A DNA stretch of 64,000 bases from Limnohabitans kasalickyi (lineage in GTDB: Bacteria > Pseudomonadota > Gammaproteobacteria > Burkholderiales > Burkholderiaceae_C), in contig OZ248415.1 of assembly GCA_965234325.1 (NCBI GenBank), forward strand, positions 1 through 64,000, in the 5' to 3' direction. The notes under the pieces were generated by a model. It saw only the letters and a list, made by a program, of their open reading frames with translations, was not told where the DNA came from and ran no database searches. Positions 40,767 through 49,546 of the stretch are shown piece by piece (within the stretch, counting starts at the first letter, position 1; the number at the start of each line of letters is the position of its first letter). The position numbers and the translations under genes are program-made.

Positions 40767-42470
40767 ATGACGTCCTCCCACTCCCAGCCCTTGGCCTCTG
40801 CCGATCAGATGCGCGACGCCATCCGCCGAAAAGGTCAACTCAAAGGTCGGCAAGCCGATGAGGTGTCCCTGCAAGAGGTGCGGGCCTTGGTGGGCGTTGC
40901 ACCCCATCGCCGCGACTTGTTGATTGAGCATTTGCACCAACTCAACGATGCTTACCGCTGCTTGCACGACCGCCACTTGGTGGCTTTGGCCAAAGAGATG
41001 AAGCTGCCTATGGCCGAGGTGTTTGAGGTGGCCACTTTCTATCACCACTTTGAGGTGGTAAGTGGGGACGAGGTGGCGCCTGGCCTCACCGTGCGTGTGT
41101 GCGACGGCCTGAGCTGCGAGCTAGCGGGTGCCAAACAGCTGCTTGAAAAATTACCCGCTTTGTTGGGGCGTGCCGATGTGCGCGTCATCCCTGCGCCGTG
41201 TGTAGGCCGATGCGAACAAGCGCCTATTGCCGTGGTGCACCAAAACCCGATTTCGCATGCCACGCCTGAACGCGTACTTGCCGCTGTGCAAACCAACCAA
41301 ACCCATCAAGTGATGACCGAACATGTAGGTCTGGACGAGTATGTGGCCGATGGCGGCTATCGCTTGGTGGCTGACCTGCATGCAGGCAAAGCCGATGCCG
41401 AGCCCGTGCTCAAAGCCATGGAAGACTCTGGCCTGCGTGGCTTGGGCGGTGCAGGTTTTCCGGCGGGGCGCAAATGGCGCATCGTGCGCGAGCAACCCGC
41501 GCCACGTTTGATGGCCGTCAACATCGACGAGGGCGAGCCCGGCACCTTCAAAGACCGCACCTACCTTGAGCGCGACCCGCATCGCTTTTTAGAAGGCCTG
41601 TTGGTCGCGGCCCATGTGGTGGGCATTGACGCTGTTTATATTTACTTGCGTGACGAATACCACGGCTGCCGCGAGCTTCTGACGCAAGCGCTGGCGCAGT
41701 TGCAAGCCAACCCGCCTTGCCCCTTGCCGCGCATCGAGTTGCGCCGAGGCGCAGGTGCTTACATTTGCGGCGAAGAGTCCGCCATGATTGAAAGTATTGA
41801 AGGCAAACGTGGCGAGCCACGCATGCGCCCGCCCTACATTGCGCAAGTGGGTTTGTTTGGAAGGCCTACCCTCGAGCACAACTTTGAAACGCTGTATTGG
41901 GTGCGCGACATCGTGCAAAAAGGCCCACAGTGGTTCAGCGGTTTTGGCCGACACGGTCGCCAAGGTTTGCGCAGTTTCAGCGTCAGCGGTCGTGTCAAAC
42001 AGCCGGGCGTCAAGCTCGCACCTGCAGGCATCACCATTCAAGAGTTGGTTGATGAGTATTGCGGCGGCATGTTGGATGGCCATCAGCTGTATGCGTATTT
42101 GCCTGGCGGCGCCTCGGGCGGCATTTTGCCCGCGCGTATGAACGACATTCCACTCGACTTTGACACTTTGCAACCCTACGGCTGCTTCATTGGCTCAGCG
42201 GCGGTGATTGTGCTGAGCCAACATGATTCCGCGCGCGACGCCGCCATCAACATGATGAATTTCTTTGCGCATGAAAGCTGTGGCCAGTGCACGCCGTGCC
42301 GTGTGGGCACCGCCAAGGCGGCGCAACTCATGCAGGCCAAGGTGTGGGACAACACCACCTTAGAAGACCTGAACCAAGTGATGACCGATGCATCGATTTG
42401 CGGTCTGGGCCAAGCTGCGCCCAACCCCGTGCGTTGCGTGCAAAAGTACTTTCCAGAGGAGATCGTTTGA
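40767..42470 (+). CDS. NAD-dependent formate dehydrogenase, fused gamma-beta subunit
   Basis: 567 aa fusion of a NuoE-like (about 1-160) and a NuoF-like (about 180-567) domain. The NuoE part has the 2Fe-2S cysteines (CDGLSCELAG and APCVGRCEQAP). The NuoF part has the FMN/NADH site (GLRGLGGAGFPAGRKW and GAGAYICGEESAMIESIEGKRGEPR) and a 4Fe-4S set (ESCGQCTPCRVG plus a later Cys). FdsG and FdsB are separate in the well-known soluble enzyme; here they form one chain. It passes electrons from the molybdenum subunit to NAD+. The ATG of the catalytic subunit directly follows its TGA. Confidence 0.9.
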   Translation: MTSSHSQPLASADQMRDAIRRKGQLKGRQADEVSLQEVRALVGVAPHRRDLLIEHLHQLNDAYRCLHDRHLVALAKEMKLPMAEVFEVATFYHHFEVVSGDEVAPGLTVRVCDGLSCELAGAKQLLEKLPALLGRADVRVIPAPCVGRCEQAPIAVVHQNPISHATPERVLAAVQTNQTHQVMTEHVGLDEYVADGGYRLVADLHAGKADAEPVLKAMEDSGLRGLGGAGFPAGRKWRIVREQPAPRLMAVNIDEGEPGTFKDRTYLERDPHRFLEGLLVAAHVVGIDAVYIYLRDEYHGCRELLTQALAQLQANPPCPLPRIELRRGAGAYICGEESAMIESIEGKRGEPRMRPPYIAQVGLFGRPTLEHNFETLYWVRDIVQKGPQWFSGFGRHGRQGLRSFSVSGRVKQPGVKLAPAGITIQELVDEYCGGMLDGHQLYAYLPGGASGGILPARMNDIPLDFDTLQPYGCFIGSAAVIVLSQHDSARDAAINMMNFFAHESCGQCTPCRVGTAKAAQLMQAKVWDNTTLEDLNQVMTDASICGLGQAAPNPVRCVQKYFPEEIV

Positions 42471-45344
42471 ATGAACGCCCCCATCAAACCTGCCGCTTTG
42501 ATGCCCCAAACGGTTGAGCTCAAGCTCAACGACCAAGTGGTTCAAGCCTACGAGGGCGAAACCATTTTGAAGGCGGCGCAGCGCCACGGCGTAGACATTC
42601 CGCACCTTTGCTACAAAGACGGTTTGCGTGCCGATGGCAACTGCCGCGCTTGCGTGGTGGAGATCAAAGGTGAGCGCACCTTGGCGCCGAGTTGCTGTCG
42701 CACAGCAACGGCGGGGCTTGAGGTCTCGGTGAGTGATCGTGCGGTGAAGAGTCAGAAGATGGTGTTGGAGATGCTGCTCTCTGACATGCCTGATACGGGC
42801 TACAAATGGAACGATGAAGGACAACACGGCGAGTTGAGCGAGTGGGCTGCTCGTCTGGATGTCAAAGTCCGTCCAGAGCTAGATGCATTGCGTCGCGAAC
42901 AACCTGCTTGTGATGTGTCTCACCCCGCGATGGCGGTGAACTTGGATGCTTGCATTCAGTGCAACCGTTGCGTGCGCGCATGCCGTGAAGAACAGGTCAA
43001 CGACGTGATTGGCTACGCCAACCGTGGCGCACACAGCCAGATCGTGTTTGATTTGGATGACCCCATGGGCCACAGCTCGTGCGTGGCTTGCGGTGAGTGT
43101 GTGCAAGCTTGCCCGACAGGGGCTTTGATGCCAAAGAGCCAAGTGGGCTCGCAAGTGGTGGATAAAAAGGTGGACTCGGTGTGTCCGTTCTGCGGTGTGG
43201 GGTGCTTGCTGACCTACAACGTGAAGGACAACAAAATTGTCAGTGTGGACGGGCGCGATGGCCCCGCCAACCACAACCGTTTGTGCGTGAAAGGCCGTTT
43301 TGGGTTTGATTACATCCACAACCTACAGCGCTTGACCGTTCCGCTGATTCGCAAACCCGGCGTACCCAAAGACCCTGAAGCCATTGCTCACCTTAACCGC
43401 GACGCAGCCGATTGGTCAGAGGTGTTTCGCGAAGCCACTTGGGACGAGGCCTTGGCTTTGGGGGCAGGCAAGCTCAAACAGCTGCGCGACACGCACGGCA
43501 AAAAATCGCTGGCGGGTTTTGGTTCTGCCAAGGGCAGCAACGAAGAGGCGTATTTGTTCCAAAAATTGGTGCGTACCGGCTTTGGCTCGAACAACGTGGA
43601 CCATTGCACGCGCTTGTGCCACGCCTCCAGTGTGGCGGCGCTGCTTGAGGGTGTCGGCTCGGGGGCCGTGAGCAACCAAGTGAACGATGTGGAACATGCC
43701 GGCTTGATTTTTGTCATCGGCTCCAACCCCACGGCCAACCACCCCGTGGCCGCCACGTGGATGAAGAACGCGGCCCAACGTGGCGCCAAAATTGTGCTGG
43801 CCGATCCTCGCGTCACCGACATTGGCAAGCACGCTTGGCGCACCTTGCAGTTCAAACCCGACACCGATGTGGCCATGCTCAATGCGCTGATTCACACCGT
43901 GATTGACGAGGGCTTGGTGGACGAAGATTTCATCCGCACCCGTGCCAACAACTACGAGGCTTTGAAAGAAAACGTCAAAGGCTACAGCCCTGAAGCGATG
44001 GCGCCGATTTGTGGCATTCCCGCTGAGACGCTGCGCGAAGTGGCACGCGAGTTCGCCACCTCCAAGGGCTCGATGGTGTTGTGGGGTATGGGCGTGAGCC
44101 AGCACATCCACGGCACCGACAACGCGCGTTGCCTGATTGCCTTGGTCACGGTGACCGGCCAAATCGGCAAGCCCGGTTCTGGCTTGCATCCTTTGCGCGG
44201 TCAAAACAACGTGCAAGGTGCCAGCGACGCTGGCTTGATTCCGATGATGTTCCCCAACTACCAACGCGTCACCAACAAAGCGGCGCACACATGGTTTGAA
44301 AAGTTTTGGGACACACCGCTGGACGACCAGCCCGGCTACACCGTCGTCGAAATCATGCACAAAGCCTTGGCCGACGACAGTGATCCACACAAAATTCGCG
44401 GCATGTACGTCATGGGTGAGAACCCCGCCATGAGCGACCCCGACTTGAACCACGCCCGCCATGCCTTGGCGTCGCTCGAGCATTTGGTGGTGCAAGATAT
44501 TTTCATGACCGAAACCGCATGGCTGGCCGACGTGGTGCTACCCGCCACCGCATGGCCCGAAAAAACCGGCACGGTCAGCAATACCGACCGCATGGTGCAG
44601 TTAGGCAAGCAAGCCATTGATCCCCCCGGTCAAGCCAAGCCCGATTTGTGGATCATTCAACAAATTGCCAAAGGTGTTGACCTGACTTGGAATTACCCAG
44701 GCGAGTACGACGGCGTGGCCGAGGTTTACGACGAAATGCGCCAAGCCATGCATGCGGCCATCGGTGGCATCACTTGGGAGCGTTTGCAGCGGGAGTCCAG
44801 CGTGACCTACCCCTGCTTGAGCGAAGAAGACCCCGGCTCACCCACCGTGTTCATTGACAGCTTTGCGACCGACGATGGCCGTGTGCACTTGGTGCCTGCC
44901 GACATCATCCCCGCCAACGAGCGCCCAGACAGCGACTATCCCTTCGTGTTGATCACGGGCCGCCAACTGGAGCATTGGCACACCGGCAGCATGACGCGTC
45001 GCGCCACCGTGTTGGATGCGATTGAGCCCATAGCCACCGCGTCCATGTGCGGCGCAGACATGCAGCGCCTGAAGGTAGGGCCGGGCGACGTGATCACCAT
45101 CGCCTCACGCCGTGGCCAGGTGACCTTGCATGTGCGCCGCGACGACGGCACACCACAAGGGTCGGTCTTTGTGCCGTTTGCTTATTACGAAGCTGCCGCC
45201 AACTTGATGACCAACGCGGCGCTTGATCCGTTCGGCAAAATTCCCGAATTCAAATACTGCGCGGTGACCATTCATGGCGGGGGTAAGTTGCCAGAAAATG
45301 TGGGTTTTGGCGTAAACCCTGCTTTGGACAAACATCCATCATGA
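42471..45344 (+). CDS. fdsA: NAD-dependent formate dehydrogenase, molybdenum catalytic subunit
   Basis: 957 aa. N-terminal 2Fe-2S ferredoxin domain (CYKDGLRADGNCRAC), NuoG-like 4Fe-4S segment, two 4Fe-4S clusters (CIQCNRCVRAC and CVACGECVQACPTGA), then the MGD enzyme with its own 4Fe-4S motif CPFCGVGC (about 238). The molybdenum-ligating Cys lies in NNVDHCTRLCHASSVAAL, the form typical of FdhF/FdsA-type formate dehydrogenases with Cys, not selenocysteine. It oxidises formate to CO2. No fdsD or fdhD chaperone gene follows in this window; nadX does, with ATGA overlap. Confidence 0.93.
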   Translation: MNAPIKPAALMPQTVELKLNDQVVQAYEGETILKAAQRHGVDIPHLCYKDGLRADGNCRACVVEIKGERTLAPSCCRTATAGLEVSVSDRAVKSQKMVLEMLLSDMPDTGYKWNDEGQHGELSEWAARLDVKVRPELDALRREQPACDVSHPAMAVNLDACIQCNRCVRACREEQVNDVIGYANRGAHSQIVFDLDDPMGHSSCVACGECVQACPTGALMPKSQVGSQVVDKKVDSVCPFCGVGCLLTYNVKDNKIVSVDGRDGPANHNRLCVKGRFGFDYIHNLQRLTVPLIRKPGVPKDPEAIAHLNRDAADWSEVFREATWDEALALGAGKLKQLRDTHGKKSLAGFGSAKGSNEEAYLFQKLVRTGFGSNNVDHCTRLCHASSVAALLEGVGSGAVSNQVNDVEHAGLIFVIGSNPTANHPVAATWMKNAAQRGAKIVLADPRVTDIGKHAWRTLQFKPDTDVAMLNALIHTVIDEGLVDEDFIRTRANNYEALKENVKGYSPEAMAPICGIPAETLREVAREFATSKGSMVLWGMGVSQHIHGTDNARCLIALVTVTGQIGKPGSGLHPLRGQNNVQGASDAGLIPMMFPNYQRVTNKAAHTWFEKFWDTPLDDQPGYTVVEIMHKALADDSDPHKIRGMYVMGENPAMSDPDLNHARHALASLEHLVVQDIFMTETAWLADVVLPATAWPEKTGTVSNTDRMVQLGKQAIDPPGQAKPDLWIIQQIAKGVDLTWNYPGEYDGVAEVYDEMRQAMHAAIGGITWERLQRESSVTYPCLSEEDPGSPTVFIDSFATDDGRVHLVPADIIPANERPDSDYPFVLITGRQLEHWHTGSMTRRATVLDAIEPIATASMCGADMQRLKVGPGDVITIASRRGQVTLHVRRDDGTPQGSVFVPFAYYEAAANLMTNAALDPFGKIPEFKYCAVTIHGGGKLPENVGFGVNPALDKHPS

Positions 45345-46141
45345 AAGCTCGTTTAGTCATCATCGGTTACGGCGCCATCGCAGCAGAGTTAATCGGCCGC
45401 TTGCGCGAAAAGTATGGTCCCGATTGCGAGGTGGCTGTGCTGTTGCGCGCAGACTCACCTTCGCGCAGCAAGCTGCCTTCAGGTGTGGCATCTCTGACGA
45501 GTTTGGATGAGGTGCAGCAGTTCAAACCCGACTTGGTGGTGGAAGCTGCGGGTCACCATGCTGTGCACCAGTATGCGCATGCGTGTTTGCTGGCAGGCTT
45601 GTCGTTTGTGGCGGTCTCCGTGGGGGCTATGGCCGATGAGGCGTTTTTCAACCAGCTTTGCCAAGCAGCCGAGCAAGGTGGGGCGAAGTTGATTTTTCCG
45701 AGTGGTGCCATTGGCGCGTTGGACTACATCCGTGCCGTGCGCGATTTGCCCGACACCAAGGTGGTCTATGAATCCCGCAAACCGCCATCGGCATGGGCCG
45801 ACGAGTTGCAACGTTTAGGCATTGCGCAGCCGTTGACCGAGGACGTGGTGTTATTTGATGGCCATGCGCGTGAAGCGGCATTGCGCTATCCCCAAAACCT
45901 GAATGTGGCGGCCAGTTTGGCTTTGGCGGGGACGGGCTTTGAGCGCACGCTAGTGCGCATCGTGGTAGATCCTCAAGCCAAGGGCAACACACACCTTGTG
46001 CACGCCACAGGCGCGTTTGGTGAGATGCATGCTGACATCACCAACCGTCCATCACCGGACAACCCCAAAACATCCTGGGTCGTGGGCTTGAGTTTGTTGG
46101 CGACGGTGGAGCGCCACTTTGCCCCCGTGGTGTTTGGCTAA
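45341..46141 (+). CDS. nadX: L-aspartate dehydrogenase-like NAD(P) enzyme
   Basis: 266 aa. Rossmann start VIIGYGAIAAELIGRL, VVEAAGHHAVHQYA, FPSGAIGALDYIRAV and a C-terminal NLNVAASLALAG plus ...NPKTSWVVGLSLLA block, all typical of the NadX/aspartate dehydrogenase family. Members make iminoaspartate for NAD synthesis or act in aspartate catabolism; some relatives serve in other amine pathways. Its ATG overlaps the stop of the formate dehydrogenase gene (ATGA), so it is in that operon, an unexpected pairing. Its end is one base from the convergent livF end, with no clear terminator between. Confidence 0.85.
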   Translation: MKARLVIIGYGAIAAELIGRLREKYGPDCEVAVLLRADSPSRSKLPSGVASLTSLDEVQQFKPDLVVEAAGHHAVHQYAHACLLAGLSFVAVSVGAMADEAFFNQLCQAAEQGGAKLIFPSGAIGALDYIRAVRDLPDTKVVYESRKPPSAWADELQRLGIAQPLTEDVVLFDGHAREAALRYPQNLNVAASLALAGTGFERTLVRIVVDPQAKGNTHLVHATGAFGEMHADITNRPSPDNPKTSWVVGLSLLATVERHFAPVVFG

Positions 46142-46142
46142 G

Positions 46143-46856
46143 TTACACCGCCAAATAACGCTCACGCACACTGGCATCTTCACGGAACGCGGCGGAGTCG
46201 CCAGACCACACGCAGCGGCCTTTTTCCATCACATAGTGCATGTCGCACAGCGTGATCAGTTGCTGCATGTTTTTGTCGGTCACCAAGATCGACAAACCTT
46301 CGTTGCGCAGCACTTTCAAAGCGGCCCAAATCTCTTCGCGGATCAAAGGCGATAAACCTTCGGTGGCCTCGTCCAAGATCAGCAGCTGTGGGTTGGTCAT
46401 CAAGGCACGGCCAATGGCCAGCATTTGTTGTTCCCCGCCCGAGAGCTGGTTACCAAAGTTGTTTTGACGTTCGGCCAAGCGTGGAAAGAAGGCGTACACG
46501 CGTTCTAAGTTCCAGGCCTTGTTGCCTGCACGTGCAGGGCGTGCGGTGGCCACCAAGTTTTCCCAGACGGTGAGGTTAGGAAAAATCTGCCGCCCTTCGG
46601 GCACCAAACCAACGCCCAGTTGTGCCACGCGATGGGGTGGCAATGCGTGAATGGCTTGGCCTTGCCACAGCACCTCGCCTTGCCACAGCGGCAACAAGCC
46701 CATGATGCTTTTGAGGGTGGTGGTCTTGCCCATGCCGTTGCGCCCTTGCAAGCTCACGCATTGGCCCGCTTGCACACACAAGGCCATGTCAAATAGCACT
46801 TGGCTGCCACCGTAGCCGTTGGTGGCTTGCCGAATTTCTAACAGCGGTGTACTCAT
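46143..46856 (-). CDS. livF: ABC transporter ATPase, LivF-type
   Basis: 237 aa. Walker A GRNGMGKTT, Q loop, signature LSGGEQQMLAIGRAL, Walker B LLILDEATEGLSP, and the LivF hallmark 'EGLSPL' with a late IL(V)TDKN strand. Energises uptake by a branched-chain amino acid-type (HAAT) transporter. Overlaps livG by 4 bp. In this cluster the transporter is linked to aromatic-degradation genes, so its substrate is probably an aromatic acid or amide and not leucine. Confidence 0.93.
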   Translation of the reverse strand: MSTPLLEIRQATNGYGGSQVLFDMALCVQAGQCVSLQGRNGMGKTTTLKSIMGLLPLWQGEVLWQGQAIHALPPHRVAQLGVGLVPEGRQIFPNLTVWENLVATARPARAGNKAWNLERVYAFFPRLAERQNNFGNQLSGGEQQMLAIGRALMTNPQLLILDEATEGLSPLIREEIWAALKVLRNEGLSILVTDKNMQQLITLCDMHYVMEKGRCVWSGDSAAFREDASVRERYLAV

Positions 46857-47608
46857 GCGTTCAGCGCCTCATCGCCCAAATAAGCTTCACGCACGATGTC
46901 ACTGTTGCGAACAGCGTCGGGTGTGTCGCACAGCACCACTTGGCCATAGACCAACACGCTCACCTCATCCGCTAGCGAGAACACGGCATGCATGTCATGC
47001 TCGATCAACAGGATGGCAAACTGCTGGCGCAGACCTTGCAGTACTTCAATCATGTGCTGCGTTTCTGCTGGCCCTAAGCCTGCCATGGGCTCATCGAGCA
47101 AAAGCACGTCGGGTCGTGATGCCACAGCCATGGCCAACTCAATTTGGCGTTGCTGACCATAAGACAAGTTACTCACGCGCTGTTGGCGGACAGCCAGCAA
47201 GCCCAGCAGGTCCAACACGGCGTCGCTGCGTTCCACCAAGGCACGTTGCGAGGTGGCCGCCTGCCAAAAATGAAAGTTGTGGCCTTGTGCGGTTTGCACG
47301 GCCAGCAACACGTTTTCTAAAGCGGTGAATTCAGGAATGACCGAGTTGATTTGGTACGAGCGCCCCAAACCTGCGCGCGCACGCTTGGCCACCGACCAGT
47401 GCGTGATGTCTTGGCCTTTAAGAAAAATTTGCCCCGCATCGCTGCGCACTTCACCCACGATTTGGTTCACCAAGCTGGTTTTACCTGCGCCATTCGGGCC
47501 AATCAAGGCATGGATTTGTCCTGCTTCCAGGCGGATGTTCACATGGTCAGTCACGCGCAGACCGCCATAGTTTTTGACCAAGCCGCGTACCTCTAACAAG
47601 TTGCTCAT
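46853..47608 (-). CDS. livG: ABC transporter ATPase, LivG-type
   Basis: 251 aa. Walker A GPNGAGKTS, signature LSYGQQRQIELAMAVA, Walker B VLLLDEPMAGLGPAE and the HDMHAVF switch His, in LivG order. Second ATPase of the importer. Starts one base after the livM stop; 4-bp overlap with livF. Confidence 0.93.
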   Translation of the reverse strand: MSNLLEVRGLVKNYGGLRVTDHVNIRLEAGQIHALIGPNGAGKTSLVNQIVGEVRSDAGQIFLKGQDITHWSVAKRARAGLGRSYQINSVIPEFTALENVLLAVQTAQGHNFHFWQAATSQRALVERSDAVLDLLGLLAVRQQRVSNLSYGQQRQIELAMAVASRPDVLLLDEPMAGLGPAETQHMIEVLQGLRQQFAILLIEHDMHAVFSLADEVSVLVYGQVVLCDTPDAVRNSDIVREAYLGDEALNA

Positions 47609-47609
47609 C

Positions 47610-48557
47610 TCAACGCTCCTCCAGCAGGCCCCAGAGCCCGCGCTTGAGGTAAATCACGATCAACACGATCAGCGGGCCCAAGATCATGGGCCAGCGCTCC
47701 GTCAATAATTTCAAACCCTCTTCGGTTAGGAGCAGCGCAAAGGCGCCGACCAAGGGCCCAAACACGCTGCCCATACCACCCAAGAGCACCATCACGATCA
47801 GCTCGCCCGAGACCGCCCAGGTCATCATGGCGGGCGACACAAAGCCCGTGAGGTTGGCCAAGAAAAAGCCTGCCAACGCGCACAACACTGCCGAGATCAC
47901 ATAGGCCGTGATGCGGTAGGGCAAGCTGCGTGCCCCCAAGGCCTGTACACGTCGATCATTCACTTTGGTGGCGCGCAATACCAACCCAAAGCGCGAGGCC
48001 ACCACATGTTGCAACACCCACAACGCCAACAGCACGGTGATGAGCAGCGACACATAAATGGCAAATTTGTTGCCGGTCAAAAAGCCGAAGTCACTGAGTT
48101 GCTGCAAGCTGATGCCATCGTCACCCCCAAAGGCTTTGAGGCTGACGAACACGTAATAAAACAGCTGCGCAAAAGCCAGTGTGATCATGATGAATGCAAT
48201 GCCCTGTGTGCGCAGTGCCACCCAACCCAAAGGCGCGGCAATGACCACGGTGACGATTACGGCCGTGGCCATGTGCAGCCAACCTGAGTGCATCCCCAAG
48301 CTCGACAAGATGCCTACGGCATAAGCGCCCAAACCGATGTACATCGCATGGCCCAAGCTCACCATGCCGCCAAAACCCAGCGCCAAATTTAAGCCCAGCG
48401 CTGCCAAACCAAAAGCCAAGATGCGACCAAACAAGGTGAGGGCATACACGTCTTGTGTGAACCACGCGTACACCGGCACGGCGGCCAAGGCGGTGATGAG
48501 CAGGCCAGCCAATAAGGTACGCAAACGGGTGTGTGATGTTGCTTGCGGGGTACTCAT
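47610..48557 (-). CDS. livM: ABC transporter permease, LivM-type
   Basis: 315 aa with eight or more membrane segments; the LivM core GLNLALGFGGMVSLGHAMYIGLGAY near residue 60 and VIVLLGGMGSVFGPLVGA near 255 are typical of the family. Forms the membrane channel with LivH. ATGA overlap with livH. Confidence 0.93.
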   Translation of the reverse strand: MSTPQATSHTRLRTLLAGLLITALAAVPVYAWFTQDVYALTLFGRILAFGLAALGLNLALGFGGMVSLGHAMYIGLGAYAVGILSSLGMHSGWLHMATAVIVTVVIAAPLGWVALRTQGIAFIMITLAFAQLFYYVFVSLKAFGGDDGISLQQLSDFGFLTGNKFAIYVSLLITVLLALWVLQHVVASRFGLVLRATKVNDRRVQALGARSLPYRITAYVISAVLCALAGFFLANLTGFVSPAMMTWAVSGELIVMVLLGGMGSVFGPLVGAFALLLTEEGLKLLTERWPMILGPLIVLIVIYLKRGLWGLLEER

Positions 48558-49480
48558 TGTTGACGAGCTTTCACCGGAAACAGGCCATCGGGTTTGAACG
48601 CCAGCACCAAGACCATCAACAAATACACCAGCATGGAGGCCAGGGCCGGACCTGCGGCATTGGCCACGGAGGCGTCAAACAATTCACGCAGCCAAATTGG
48701 CAGCAACACGCGGCCCATTGTGTCGACCACGCCAACGACCAAGGCGCCTAGGAAAGCACCGCGAATCGAGCCAATGCCGCCAATCACGATGACCACCAAG
48801 GTCAACACCAAAATCGGCTCGCCCATGCCTGGCTGGATGGACAAAATCGGCCCCACCATTGCGCCTGCTAGACCGGCCAAGCCTGCGCCCAAGGCAAACA
48901 CAAAACGGTTGAGCCAGCCAATATTCACGCCCAACGCTGACACCATCTCGCGGTTGCTCGCGCCTGCACGAATCAGCATGCCAATGCGCGTGCGCTCAAT
49001 CAGCGCATACAAACCCACAGCCACGGTCAGGCCCACGCCGATGATGGCGAATCGGTAAGCAGGGTAATTGAATCCAAAAATTTGCACCGAGTTCGACAGC
49101 GCCTCAGGCGTGTCCATGAACAGCGGTGAATTGCCCCAAGCCCAGCGCACAAATTCGTTGCTGAACAACACAATGCCAAAGGTGGCCAGCACTTGGTCGA
49201 GGTGGTCTCGCCTGTGCAGCACAGCCAATCCGCCGGCATCCAGCAGCGCGGCCAAAACAAACACGCCTACCGCAGCAGCCAGCAAGGCGAGAGCGAACGA
49301 GCCTGTGGCTGCAAATACCAAAGCGGCAAAGTAAGCGCCAAACATATAGAGTGCGCCGTGGGCGAGGTTGATGAAGCTCATGATCCCGAAGACCAAGGTC
49401 AGCCCCGCCGCCATCAAAAACAACAGCACACCAAATTGCAGCCCGTTGAGGCCCTGTGCCAACAGCAAATTGAAACTCAT
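48554..49480 (-). CDS. livH: ABC transporter permease, LivH-type
   Basis: 308 aa, polytopic. LivH signatures: GLTLVFGIMSFINLAHGALYMFGAY near the N-terminus and VVIVIGGIGSIRGAFLGAL near residue 225. Partner of LivM. It begins 66 bp after the binding-protein gene, behind a terminator-like hairpin that may lower its expression relative to livK. Confidence 0.93.
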   Translation of the reverse strand: MSFNLLLAQGLNGLQFGVLLFLMAAGLTLVFGIMSFINLAHGALYMFGAYFAALVFAATGSFALALLAAAVGVFVLAALLDAGGLAVLHRRDHLDQVLATFGIVLFSNEFVRWAWGNSPLFMDTPEALSNSVQIFGFNYPAYRFAIIGVGLTVAVGLYALIERTRIGMLIRAGASNREMVSALGVNIGWLNRFVFALGAGLAGLAGAMVGPILSIQPGMGEPILVLTLVVIVIGGIGSIRGAFLGALVVGVVDTMGRVLLPIWLRELFDASVANAAGPALASMLVYLLMVLVLAFKPDGLFPVKARQQ

Positions 49481-49489
49481 GCGATCTTT

Positions 49490-49527
49490 AAAAAAGAACC
49501 GGGGTTTGCCTCACAGCCAACCCCGGT
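49490..49527 (-). terminator. Intra-operon terminator/attenuator between livK and livH
   Basis: On the minus strand ACCGGGGTT pairs with AACCCCGGT (49527-49519 with 49506-49498), followed by TC and T6 (49495-49490), only 10 bp before the livH start. Partial termination here would make more binding protein than permease. Confidence 0.75.
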
Positions 49528-49546
49528 GTGTAGGACAAGACAGTGC

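Noticed and set aside
43416..44495. 359-codon leftward ORF opposite the formate dehydrogenase gene
   Set aside because: Antisense shadow of conserved fdsA codons; no ribosome site or recognisable domain.
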